Assembly (NCBI RefSeq): GCF_030466625.1
Contig: NZ_JADEVT010000014.1
Span: 1 to 64,000 of the forward strand
Direction: 5' to 3'
Length of the DNA stretch: 64,000 nt
Source: Nocardioides sp. ChNu-153
Lineage (GTDB): Bacteria; Actinomycetota; Actinomycetes; Propionibacteriales; Nocardioidaceae
Shown here: positions 1 through 9,040 of the stretch, piece by piece
Layout: each line of letters opens with the position of its first letter
Numbering within the stretch: position 1 is the first letter of the stretch
Program-made: the position numbers and the translations under genes
Notes under the pieces: model-generated
What the model was told of the DNA's origin: nothing
Databases searched by the model: none
The model's input: the letters and a program-made list of their open reading frames with translations, nothing else

Positions 1-2
1 AC

Positions 3-173
3 CGCACCCTCGCCGACGGCTGGGCCTACGCCCGCCACTACCCCTCAACCCAGCAACGCGACGACACCCTCGAGACCTGGCTGCACTTCTACAATCACCA
101 CCGGCCCCACACCGCCATCGGCGGCCAACCACCCATCACCAGGCTGACCAACGTCCCTGGACATCACAGCTAG
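3..173 (+). CDS. IS481/IS3-type transposase, C-terminal fragment
   Basis: The reading frame is open from the window edge to a TAG at 171-173 and encodes 56 residues. It contains a phrase typical of the end of the rve integrase core in IS481 and IS3 transposases: a W-x-x-F-Y-N-x-x-R-P-H element followed by a G-G-x-P-P stretch. The last residue of the catalytic DDE triad would lie upstream, outside the window, so activity cannot be judged. The gene is cut by the window edge and is not necessarily truncated in the genome. Short GC-rich direct repeats follow immediately (172-350) and probably include the right end of the element. Family membership is well supported; the choice between IS481 and IS3 is not. 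Confidence 0.8.
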   Translation, partial: RTLADGWAYARHYPSTQQRDDTLETWLHFYNHHRPHTAIGGQPPITRLTNVPGHHS

Positions 174-350
174 CGCGGCCACCTCAACCACCGACCGGCC
201 AGCGCGGCCACCTCAACCACCGGGCGGCCAGCGCGGCCACCTCAACCACCGCGCGGCGTACGGCGTGGTTTCGAGGGCCGCTAGCGCGGCCACCTCGACC
301 ACCGGGCCCCGCGCGGCCACCTCGACCACCGGGCCCCGCGCGGCCACCAC
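172..350. repeat. Two blocks of short tandem repeats beside the transposase
   Basis: A core reading GCGCGGCCACCTC followed by A/GACCACCG occurs six times. Three copies begin near 173, 202 and 231 (29-bp spacing). Three more begin near 284, 311 and 338 (27-bp spacing), and the last is degenerate. The first copy overlaps the transposase stop codon. This may be a duplicated element end or a local tandem expansion. The next gene could be read in frame through the second block, but a GTG at 376 is the better start. Confidence 0.7.
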
Positions 351-375
351 GACCGCGCGTGGGTACCGGCGCGAG

Positions 376-750
376 GTGAGCCCCGCCGCCATCGACCTCC
401 TGCCCGAGGAACACCTGCGCACCGCCGTCGACACGCTCGTGCGGCTGGTGGAGGCCGCGGGCGCCGCCGTCATCTTCATCGGCGCCGTCATCGCGGTCGT
501 GCAGTTCCTGCGTGTGCTGCCCCACCGCAACCCGCGCGAGTTCACGCGGGTGCGGCTGACCCTCGGCCGGTTCCTCGCCCTGGGGCTGGAGTTCCAGCTC
601 GCCTCCGACGTGCTGCGCACCGCCATCGCGCCGTCGTTCGAGGAGCTCGGTCAGCTCGCCGCCGTCGCCGCGATCCGGACCGCGCTCAACTTCTTCCTCG
701 CCCGCGAGATCCGCGAGGAGCAGGAAGAGGTCGGGGCGCCGCCCCCGTGA
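376..750 (+). CDS. DUF1622 family small membrane protein
   Basis: A 124-residue protein of the DUF1622 type, function unknown. After a short N-terminal helix there is a hydrophobic segment (about residues 28-46, VEAAGAAVIFIGAVIAVVQF), then a basic loop with R-x-x-L-G-R-x-L-x-L-G-L-E-F. That is followed by the family-like segment in which an A-S-D-V-L-R-T helix precedes I-R-T-x-L-N-F-F-L. A longer in-frame ORF begins at 265, but its first 37 codons only translate the GC-rich repeats, so GTG 376 is chosen; no strong ribosome-binding site is visible. Its stop overlaps the next gene by 4 nt, so the two are probably translated together in the inner membrane. Confidence 0.7.
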   Translation: MSPAAIDLLPEEHLRTAVDTLVRLVEAAGAAVIFIGAVIAVVQFLRVLPHRNPREFTRVRLTLGRFLALGLEFQLASDVLRTAIAPSFEELGQLAAVAAIRTALNFFLAREIREEQEEVGAPPP

Positions 751-989
751 CGGCCGTGCTCCTCGGGGCCGCGGCGCTGACGTCGGCCGCGGCCGTCGTC
801 ACCGGGCTGCTGGGCGTGGTCACCACCCGGCGCCTCGGCGACGCCACCGCCCTGCTGGTGGACCTGCTGATCGCCGCCGCGCTGCTGCGGCTCACCGCCC
901 AGCAGGACTGGCCGACGATCGGGGTGACGGGCGTGCTACTGGCGGTGCGGTACGCCGTGGGGCGCCGGCTCGCCGCTCAGACGTCGTAG
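747..989 (+). CDS. Small two- or three-helix membrane protein coupled to DUF1622
   Basis: An 80-residue hydrophobic protein starting at a GTG that overlaps the stop of the DUF1622 gene (GTGA, 747-750). It has a signal-anchor-like helix (about residues 5-24), a second helix around 34-48 (L-L-V-D-L-L-I-A-A-A-L-L-R-L) and a third weakly hydrophobic segment near 56-70. I recognise no family. The overlap indicates one operon with DUF1622 and suggests the products act together in the membrane. The 3' end runs 13 nt into the tail of the convergent metallohydrolase gene, which is tight but unremarkable here. Confidence 0.6.
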   Translation: MTAVLLGAAALTSAAAVVTGLLGVVTTRRLGDATALLVDLLIAAALLRLTAQQDWPTIGVTGVLLAVRYAVGRRLAAQTS

Positions 990-1756
990 ACGGCGCCCGC
1001 GACGGCGACGGAGGTGGGGCCGTCGTACCGGGCCACGGCCTCGGTGCGGGCGTCCTGCGGGTCGAACCAGGCGGGGACGTGGGTGAGGACGAGCCGACCG
1101 ACGGCGCCGCGCGTGGCGAGGTCGCCCGCGTCGGTGCCGGTGAGGTGCACGCCGGGCGCGTTCTCGTCCCGCGCCCGGAATGCGGCCTCGGCCAGCAGCA
1201 GGTCGACGCCGGCGGCGGCGCGGTCGAGGCCGAGGCACGGGGCGGTGTCGCCGGAGTACGTCAGCGTCCGCCCGCCGGCGCTCACGCGCAGCGCGTAGGC
1301 CGGCACCGGGTGGAACACCTCGAACGGCTGCACGCTGAACGGGCCGACCTCGATCGCGCGCCGCTCCACGGCGTACTCGCGGAAGTCGAACTCCTCGCGC
1401 ATGCCCGGGTCGAGCGGCAGGTCGTACGCCCGCGCCATGCGGTCCGCCGCGCCCTCCGGTCCCCACACGGGGATGCGCGGCTGCGGGCCGGCGGGGTGGT
1501 ACTTGCGCAGCACGTAGTAGCCGCACAGGTCGAGGCAGTGGTCGGGGTGCAGGTGGCTCACGAAGACCGCGTCGACGGCCAGCGGGTCGGCGTGGTTGTG
1601 CAGCGCCCCGAGCGCGCCGTTGCCCAGGTCGAGCAGGATCCGCCACGTGCGCGTACCGCCGTCGCCGTCCGGGCCCTCGGCCTCGAGCAGGTAGCAGCTC
1701 GCGGGCGAGGTGGGCCCCGGGTAGGAGCCGGCGCAGCCGACGATCGTGAGCCTCAT
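977..1756 (-). CDS. MBL-fold metallohydrolase, Rv1339-like cyclic-nucleotide phosphodiesterase
   Basis: A 259-residue metallo-beta-lactamase-fold enzyme. The metal site is visible as S-H-L-H-P-D-H (about residues 77-83), with further ligand candidates in the F-H-P-V-P segment, G-D-T-A-P (about 170) and L-T-H-V-P near the C-terminus. Position directly after murI, in a block that also holds mec, cysO and cysM, matches M. tuberculosis Rv1339, which is described as an atypical cAMP phosphodiesterase. The substrate here is inferred from that relationship. The ATG at 1756 overlaps the murI stop by 4 nt, implying translational coupling. A generic metal-dependent hydrolase is the conservative alternative. 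Confidence 0.85.
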   Translation of the reverse strand: MRLTIVGCAGSYPGPTSPASCYLLEAEGPDGDGGTRTWRILLDLGNGALGALHNHADPLAVDAVFVSHLHPDHCLDLCGYYVLRKYHPAGPQPRIPVWGPEGAADRMARAYDLPLDPGMREEFDFREYAVERRAIEVGPFSVQPFEVFHPVPAYALRVSAGGRTLTYSGDTAPCLGLDRAAAGVDLLLAEAAFRARDENAPGVHLTGTDAGDLATRGAVGRLVLTHVPAWFDPQDARTEAVARYDGPTSVAVAGAVYDV

Positions 1757-2565
1757 GCCGGACCTCCCGCGAACTGGCTCGCGAACACGAGCTCGGGGCC
1801 GAGGAAGCGCCGGCCGATGCGCTCGAACTCGCCGGGCTCGCCCGTGGTGACGAACTCGTACGTCGCCTCGCCCGCGGCCCGCATGAGACCGCCCGTGGCG
1901 AGCATCTGGTAGACCGCCTTCGCGCTCTCCTCGGCGCTGCTCACCAGGGTCACCCCGTCGCCCATGACGTAGGAGATGACGCCCGTCAGCAGCGGGTAGT
2001 GCGTGCAGCCCAGCACGAGGGTGTCGACGTCGGCGGCGATGAGCGGGTCGAGGTAGGAGTGCGCGGCCTCGAGCAGCTCGGGGCCCGAGGTGACGCCCCG
2101 CTCGACGAACTCGACGAAGCGCGGGCAGGCCTGGGTGACCAGCTCGACCTGGGGGGCGGCCGCGAACGCGTCGTCGTAGGCCATCGACGTGGCGGTCGCC
2201 TGCGTGCAGATCACGCCGATCCGCCCCGTGCGGGTGGCCGCGACGGCGCGGCGGGTGGCCGGGTAGATGACCTCGACGACGGGCACGTCGTACCGCTCCC
2301 GCGCGTCGCGCAGCATCGCGGCGCTCGCTGAGTTGCAGGCGATGACGAGCGCCTTGACGCCGCGGGCGACGAGGTGGTCGAGGCACTCCAGCGCGTACTC
2401 GCGGACCTCGCCGATCGGCTTCGGGCCGTAGGGCTGACGGGCGGTGTCACCGAGGTAGACGATCGACTCGTGGGGCAGCTGGTCGATGACCGAGCGCGCG
2501 ACGGTCAGCCCGCCGAAGCCGGAGTCGAAGATGCCGATCGGTGCGTCGGCGAGGTCGTCCACCAC
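1753..2565 (-). CDS. murI: Glutamate racemase
   Basis: A cytoplasmic cofactor-independent racemase that makes D-glutamate for peptidoglycan; 270 residues, normal for the family. The N-terminal I-F-D-S-G-F-G-G motif (11-18) carries the catalytic aspartate region. The two catalytic cysteines are present: C77 in the A-C-N-S-A-S element and C187 in G-C-T-H-Y-P. L-G-D-T-A-R-x-P-Y-G (38-47) is also canonical. It starts at GTG 2565 and overlaps the phosphodiesterase by 4 nt. The murI-phosphodiesterase pair is conserved downstream of cysM in other actinobacteria, so the neighbourhood supports the call. Confidence 0.96.
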   Translation of the reverse strand: MVDDLADAPIGIFDSGFGGLTVARSVIDQLPHESIVYLGDTARQPYGPKPIGEVREYALECLDHLVARGVKALVIACNSASAAMLRDARERYDVPVVEVIYPATRRAVAATRTGRIGVICTQATATSMAYDDAFAAAPQVELVTQACPRFVEFVERGVTSGPELLEAAHSYLDPLIAADVDTLVLGCTHYPLLTGVISYVMGDGVTLVSSAEESAKAVYQMLATGGLMRAAGEATYEFVTTGEPGEFERIGRRFLGPELVFASQFAGGPA

Positions 2566-2671
2566 AACGGGTCAATCTAGGGGTTACGAGCACGTGAAGC
2601 GACGCAGCGGCGGTGTCGTCACTCTCACGGCCGTGAGACGCGTCCCGCGCCCCCACCCCGACGCCTCCGGC

Positions 2672-5113
<2,442 letters not shown>

Positions 5114-5145
5114 GGGCGGCACTCTACGCACCCGGGCCGGTACGC

Positions 5146-5184
5146 CGAGGGGCCGCCGGACCGTGTGGTCCGACGGCCCCCTCG
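5146..5184 (-). terminator. GC-rich hairpin downstream of cysO
   Basis: An inverted repeat (CGAGGGGCCG...CGGACC / GGTCCG...CGGCCCCCTCG) with a 4-nt loop and one mismatch per arm lies between the cysO stop and the NYN start. There is no T-tract. It may attenuate transcription between cysO and the downstream NYN-cysM genes. Just beside it (about 5196-5240) the motif GCTGGGTGG is repeated several times. Confidence 0.5.
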
Positions 5185-5240
5185 GGCGGTGCGGGATGGT
5201 GCTGGGTGGCGCGGGGTGGTGCTGGGTGGTGCTGGGTGGG

Positions 5241-5528
5241 TCAGCAGCCGCCGGCGACGGCCGGCAGCACGACGACCTGGTCGCCGTCGGACAGGCCGGC
5301 CTCGAGGCCGCCGATGAAGCGCACGTCCTCGTCGTTGATGTAGACGTTCACGAAGCGACGCAGGTCGGCGTCGTCGCCGTCACCGTCGACGAGGCGGCCC
5401 CGGATGCCCGGGTGGTTCGCCTCGAGGTCGTCGATGAGCGCGGCGAGGGTGTCGCCGTTGGCGGACACGGCCTTCTCACCGTTGGTGTAGGTCCGCAGGA
5501 TCGTCGGGATCCGCACCTCGATGGCCAT
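5241..5528 (-). CDS. cysO: CysO sulfur-carrier protein with encoded Gly-Gly-Cys terminus
   Basis: A 95-residue ubiquitin-like MoaD/ThiS-family protein that carries sulfur as a C-terminal thiocarboxylate for CysM. The family pattern is clear: A-I-E-V-R-I-P-T-I-L-R at the start, N-V-Y-I-N-D-E-D-V-R-F in the middle and L-P-A-V-A-G-G at the end. Unusually, the gene adds one cysteine codon (TGC) after the diglycine before the TGA at 5241, so the primary product ends G-G-C. Mec, encoded 5 nt upstream, removes cysteine from CysO-Cys, so it would also be expected to trim this residue. ATG 5528 is the only sensible start. Confidence 0.94.
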   Translation of the reverse strand: MAIEVRIPTILRTYTNGEKAVSANGDTLAALIDDLEANHPGIRGRLVDGDGDDADLRRFVNVYINDEDVRFIGGLEAGLSDGDQVVVLPAVAGGC

Positions 5529-5533
5529 CTGGT

Positions 5534-5989
5534 TCACTCTCCACTTTCGGGGACTGTCGGGGCTGGTAGCTGCTCGACGACGTCGACCTCTTCCTCGGTC
5601 ACCTCGCCGTCGACGATTCTGTAGGACCTGAACTCCACAGGTCCCTCGTTGTTCCCGTGCTCCCGGGTGCTGACGAGCACGTAGTGCGCGCCGGGCTCGC
5701 TGGCGAGCCCGATGTCGGTGCGGCTGGGGTAGGCCTCGGTCGCCGTGTGGGAGTGGTAGACGACCACCGGCTCCTCGTCGCGGTCGTCCATCTCGCGGTA
5801 GAGCGCGAGCAGGTCGAGCGAGTCGAACTCGTAGAACGTCGGGCTGCCCGCGGCGTTCACCATCTCCACCAGGCGCTCGGGCCGGTCGGACCCGACGGGT
5901 CCGGCGACGACGCCGCAGGCCTCGTCGGGGTGGTCCCGCTTGGCGTGGGCGACGATGGCGTCGCGCGTCGCGCGGTCGATCCTCAGCAC
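5534..5989 (-). CDS. mec: Mec JAMM/M67 metallopeptidase of the CysO pathway
   Basis: A 151-residue zinc peptidase that releases cysteine from the CysO-Cys adduct. The JAMM site is complete: E23 in D-E-A-C-G, then H79-S-H81 and D92 at the end of the H-x-H-x(10)-D motif, followed by I-G-L-A-S. It starts at GTG 5989; a longer in-frame ORF reaches further upstream but only reads through GC-rich intergenic DNA divergent from the DapA-like gene. It is first in the mec-cysO-NYN-cysM-DUF3152 series, consistent with the conserved mec-cysO-cysM order. Cytoplasmic. Confidence 0.93.
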   Translation of the reverse strand: MLRIDRATRDAIVAHAKRDHPDEACGVVAGPVGSDRPERLVEMVNAAGSPTFYEFDSLDLLALYREMDDRDEEPVVVYHSHTATEAYPSRTDIGLASEPGAHYVLVSTREHGNNEGPVEFRSYRIVDGEVTEEEVDVVEQLPAPTVPESGE

Positions 5990-6075
5990 GCGGCCCAGGG
6001 TACGGCGCCGCCCACCGCCCGCCCGCCGCCGCCACCATGCGGACCGGCGGGGTCGGGTGCGGGCAGGATGGGCGG

Positions 6076-6975
6076 GTGAGCACCCTGACCGGACTCGGCG
6101 CCTTCCCCCTCTCCCCCGTGCGCGACGACGCCCTCGACCTGGCCGCGCTGCGCCGCCTCGTCGAGCGCGCGGTGGCGGCGGAGGTCGACACGGTCGCCGT
6201 CCTGGGCTCGACCGGCTCCTACGCCTACCTCGACCGCGACGAGCGGCGCCGGGTCGCGCGCGCCGCCGTCGAGGCGGCCGGCGGCACGCCGGTCGTGGTC
6301 GGTGTGGGGGCGCTGCGGACGTCCTGGGCGCGGAGGCTCGCGGACGACGCGCAGGAGGCGGGGGCCAGCGCGGTCCTCCTCGCCCCGGTCTCCTACCAGC
6401 CACTGACGGACGACGACGTGCTCGGCCTCTACACCGACGTCACCGCCGGGCTGTCGGTGCCGCTCGTCGTCTACGACAACCCGACGACGACGCGCTTCGT
6501 GTTCGGCGACGACCTGCTCGCCGCGGTGGCGGCGCTGCCGCAGGTCGGCTCGGTCAAGATCCCGGGCGTGCCGACCGACCCGGGGCAGGCACGGGCCCGC
6601 GTCGACGCGCTGCGGGCCCTGCTGCCCGACCACGTGACCATCGGCGTCTCGGGCGACGCCCTGGGCGTGGCGGGGCTGCTCGCCGGCTGCGACGCCTGGT
6701 ACTCCGTCGTCGGCGGGCTGCTGCCGCGGCTCGCGGTGGCGCTGACCCGGGCGGCCCGCGCCGGGGACGTGGCGACGGCCGAGGCCGGCGCCGCTCGCCT
6801 CGCACCGCTGTGGGAGCTCTTCGCGACCCACGGCAGCCTGCGGGTCACCGCGGCGCTGGCCGAGCACCTCGGGCTCGTGACCGCGCCCGCGCTGCCGCGG
6901 CCACTGCAGGGCCTCGGCGACGCCGACCGGGCCGAGGTCGCGCGGGTCGCGGACGCACTGGCGCTGGCCGACTGA
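6076..6975 (+). CDS. DapA-family Schiff-base aldolase/dehydratase
   Basis: A 299-residue class I aldolase of the dihydrodipicolinate synthase family. The family features are G-S-T-G-S-Y (44-49), the catalytic tyrosine in V-V-Y-D-N-P (Y133) and the Schiff-base lysine in S-V-K-I-P-G (K161). It is divergent from mec and stands alone rather than in a lysine operon. The G-S-T-G-S-Y loop differs from the G-T-T-G-E loop of true DapA. A role in sugar-acid or keto-acid metabolism is therefore at least as likely as lysine synthesis. GTG 6076 follows an AGGATGGG ribosome-binding site. Confidence 0.85.
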   Translation: MSTLTGLGAFPLSPVRDDALDLAALRRLVERAVAAEVDTVAVLGSTGSYAYLDRDERRRVARAAVEAAGGTPVVVGVGALRTSWARRLADDAQEAGASAVLLAPVSYQPLTDDDVLGLYTDVTAGLSVPLVVYDNPTTTRFVFGDDLLAAVAALPQVGSVKIPGVPTDPGQARARVDALRALLPDHVTIGVSGDALGVAGLLAGCDAWYSVVGGLLPRLAVALTRAARAGDVATAEAGAARLAPLWELFATHGSLRVTAALAEHLGLVTAPALPRPLQGLGDADRAEVARVADALALAD

Positions 6976-7016
6976 GCCCCGACCGGGGCTGGGCCGGGGC
7001 TCAGGTAGGCCGGGGC

Positions 7017-7340
7017 TCAGCCGATCGCGGCGCTGATCTCGTCGGCGATGCGCTGCGCGGACTTGCGGTTCTTCCGGCCGTCGAGGAGGGCCTTGGGCCG
7101 GCCCGGCGCCGTGTCGAGGGCCACGTCGACCTGCGAGCCGCCGGGGGTCGGCACGACGGTGACCTGCACGTCCAGCTCCCAGCTGAGGACGGACTTGCGG
7201 GTGCGGAACAGCACCTGGGAGCCGTCGGGGCTGACGGGACCGGGCGCGTAGCGCTGCTCGGCGATGACGCGGTGGACGGCGGCGAGCACCGCCTGCGGCG
7301 GCGCGGCGGACTGGAAGCTGGTGGTGGCGAGCGTGGCCAT
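7017..7340 (-). CDS. Conserved hypothetical protein, 107 residues
   Basis: A soluble 107-residue protein of no family I can name with confidence. It begins M-A-T-L-A-T-T-S-F, has a beta-rich middle (V-L-F-R-T-R-K-S-V-L-S-W-E-L-D-V-Q-V-T-V-V-P) and ends in a lysine/arginine-rich helix. The alternating hydrophobic strands followed by a C-terminal helix resemble a small SRPBCC-like or PH-like fold, but this is only an impression. It stands alone between the DapA-like gene and the divergent FMN-protein operon. Confidence 0.6.
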   Translation of the reverse strand: MATLATTSFQSAAPPQAVLAAVHRVIAEQRYAPGPVSPDGSQVLFRTRKSVLSWELDVQVTVVPTPGGSQVDVALDTAPGRPKALLDGRKNRKSAQRIADEISAAIG

Positions 7341-7513
7341 CGGTTCCCCCTCGTGGTCCGGGCGCCACGGCGGCGCCCGGTCGCGGACGATGCTAGGAGC
7401 CCGGGCCGACCACCTGTGCGGGGCGCCCCGCGAACCTGTGAACTTCCGGTGAGGGCACCCTCACCCCTGGCGCCCGGCGGCCCCATCGGGTTGCATCGGA
7501 ACAGTTGCACCTA

Positions 7514-7526
7514 CAACCGTCGGTTG
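7514..7526. promoter_or_regulatory. Inverted repeat upstream of the flavin operon
   Basis: CAACCG-T-CGGTTG lies about 50 nt upstream of the FMN-binding lipoprotein start, between two direct copies of ACCTACAA. Its position between divergent genes fits a transcription-factor operator. The regulator is unknown. Confidence 0.35.
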
Positions 7527-7574
7527 GGACCTACAAGCACCCGGCCGATCCGCCTCTCGGACCAGGAGAACCCC

Positions 7575-8090
7575 ATGTCCTCGCTCTCCCCCGCCCGCCG
7601 CTGGCTGCTCACCGCGGCGACGCTGCCCGCCCTCGCCCTCGCGACCGCCTGCGGCGTCGGCCAGTACGACGACGCCTCCGACTCCTCCGGCAGCTCCTCG
7701 CAGGAGGCGACGACGGACGCGACCACGGACGCGACCACCGACAGCTCGGCCGGCACCGACGCCGGCACCGACGCCGGCGCCGCGACGGGCGCGTGGACCG
7801 CCGGCACCTACGAGGCCGAGGGCAGCTACAGCACCCCCGGCGGCGAGCAGTCCGTCGGCGTGGAGCTCACCCTCGACGCCGCGGGCACCGTCACCGACGT
7901 GACCGTCACCCCGCAGGCCGAGAGCGGCAACTCGGTGCAGTACCAGTCGCAGTTCGCCGACGGGATCGCCGACGAGGTGGTCGGCCAGCCCATCGACGGC
8001 CTGGAGGTCTCGAAGGTCGCCGGCTCCTCCCTGACGAGCGGCGGGTTCAACGCCGCGATCGAGCAGATCCTCACCGAGGCGCAGGCCTGA
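7575..8090 (+). CDS. FMN-binding domain lipoprotein
   Basis: A 171-residue exported lipoprotein. A basic N-terminus and hydrophobic core end in a lipobox L-A-T-A-C, then a serine/threonine/aspartate-rich linker (about residues 33-70) leads to an FMN_bind domain of the RnfG/NqrC type. The usual flavinylation element (S-G-A-T/S) is represented by S-S-L-T-S-G-G-F-N near the C-terminus, so it is unclear whether flavin is bound covalently. ATG 7575 follows an AGGAGA site. An ApbE flavin transferase follows 2 nt after the stop, then an RnfD-FNR fusion. Together they suggest electron transfer from cytosolic NAD(P)H to extracytoplasmic flavin. Confidence 0.88.
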   Translation: MSSLSPARRWLLTAATLPALALATACGVGQYDDASDSSGSSSQEATTDATTDATTDSSAGTDAGTDAGAATGAWTAGTYEAEGSYSTPGGEQSVGVELTLDAAGTVTDVTVTPQAESGNSVQYQSQFADGIADEVVGQPIDGLEVSKVAGSSLTSGGFNAAIEQILTEAQA

Positions 8091-8092
8091 GC

Positions 8093-9040
8093 GTGGGCGC
8101 CCCGACCGCCTCGCCGGACCCGGCGGCTGCCGTGCCGTCGTGGTCCTTCGAGGCGATCGGCACCCGCTGGCAGGTCGACGCCGCCGTGCCGCTGACCCCG
8201 GCGGCCCGCCGCGCCGTGGCGCTGCGCGTCGACGCCTTCGACCGGGACTGGTCACGCTTCCGGGCCGGCTCGGTCGTCGACGCCCTCCGCGCGGGCCCCG
8301 GCCGGCACCGGCTGCCCGACGACGCCGACCCGCTCGTGCGGCTGTACGACGCGCTCCACGCCGCGACCGACGGCGCGATGAGCCCCGCCGTCGGCGACGG
8401 GCTCGAGCACCTGGGGTACGACGCGTCGTACTCGCTGCGACCGCGCCCGGGCCACCGCGGCGCGGTCGACTGGGGGCAGGTGCGGTGGGAGCCGCCGTAC
8501 CTGGTGACCACCGAGCCGTTCGTGCTCGACGTCGGCGCGGCCGGCAAGGGCTACCTGGCCGACCTCGTGGCCGACGAGGTCGAGGCCGTCCAGCGGGCCG
8601 AGGGCGCGACGGGCACGGTGACGGTCGACGCCAGCGGCGACCTCGTGCACCGCGTGGCCCCCGGCGGTGCGTCGCTCCGGGTGGCCCTGGAGCACCCGCT
8701 GCGGCCGGGGTACGCCGTCGGCGTCGCCGACCTGCCCGGCACCCCCGGCGCCCGGGCCCTGTGCGCGTCGGCGACCAACCGTCGTACGTGGGCCGACGGC
8801 GTGCACCACGTGCTCGACGCGCGCACGGGTGTGCCCGTCACCGACGTGCTCGCCACCTGGGTGGTCGCGGGCTCGGCGCTGGTCGCCGACGGCCTGGCCA
8901 CCGCCCTGTTCCTCGTCCCGCCCGACGCCGCGACGGCCCTCGCGGCCGACCTGGGCGCGACCTTCGTCCGCCTGGACCGCACGCCCACCGGCACGCGCGT
9001 CCACCACTCCCCCGACTTCCCCGGAGAGGTCTTCGCATGA
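8093..9040 (+). CDS. apbE: ApbE-family FAD:protein FMN transferase
   Basis: A 315-residue ApbE homologue that would attach FMN from FAD to threonine or serine of partner proteins. Recognisable parts are the A-I-G-T-R-W start, the M-S-P-A-V-G-D element (canonical F-D-P-T-V), D-V-G-A-A-G-K-G-Y-L-A-D, and D-A-S-G-D-L-V. Near the C-terminus are H-H-V-L-D-A-R-T-G and a conserved acidic residue in S-A-L-V-A-D-G-L-A-T-A. No signal peptide or lipobox is seen, unlike many ApbE proteins, so its compartment is uncertain. GTG 8093 is 2 nt after the lipoprotein stop, and the end overlaps the next gene (ATGA). Confidence 0.9.
   Translation: MGAPTASPDPAAAVPSWSFEAIGTRWQVDAAVPLTPAARRAVALRVDAFDRDWSRFRAGSVVDALRAGPGRHRLPDDADPLVRLYDALHAATDGAMSPAVGDGLEHLGYDASYSLRPRPGHRGAVDWGQVRWEPPYLVTTEPFVLDVGAAGKGYLADLVADEVEAVQRAEGATGTVTVDASGDLVHRVAPGGASLRVALEHPLRPGYAVGVADLPGTPGARALCASATNRRTWADGVHHVLDARTGVPVTDVLATWVVAGSALVADGLATALFLVPPDAATALAADLGATFVRLDRTPTGTRVHHSPDFPGEVFA

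Noticed and set aside
265..375. Upstream start for the DUF1622 protein at 265.
   Set aside because: The added residues only translate short GC-rich tandem repeats (S-T-T-G-P-R-A-A-T), unlike any DUF1622 N-terminus.
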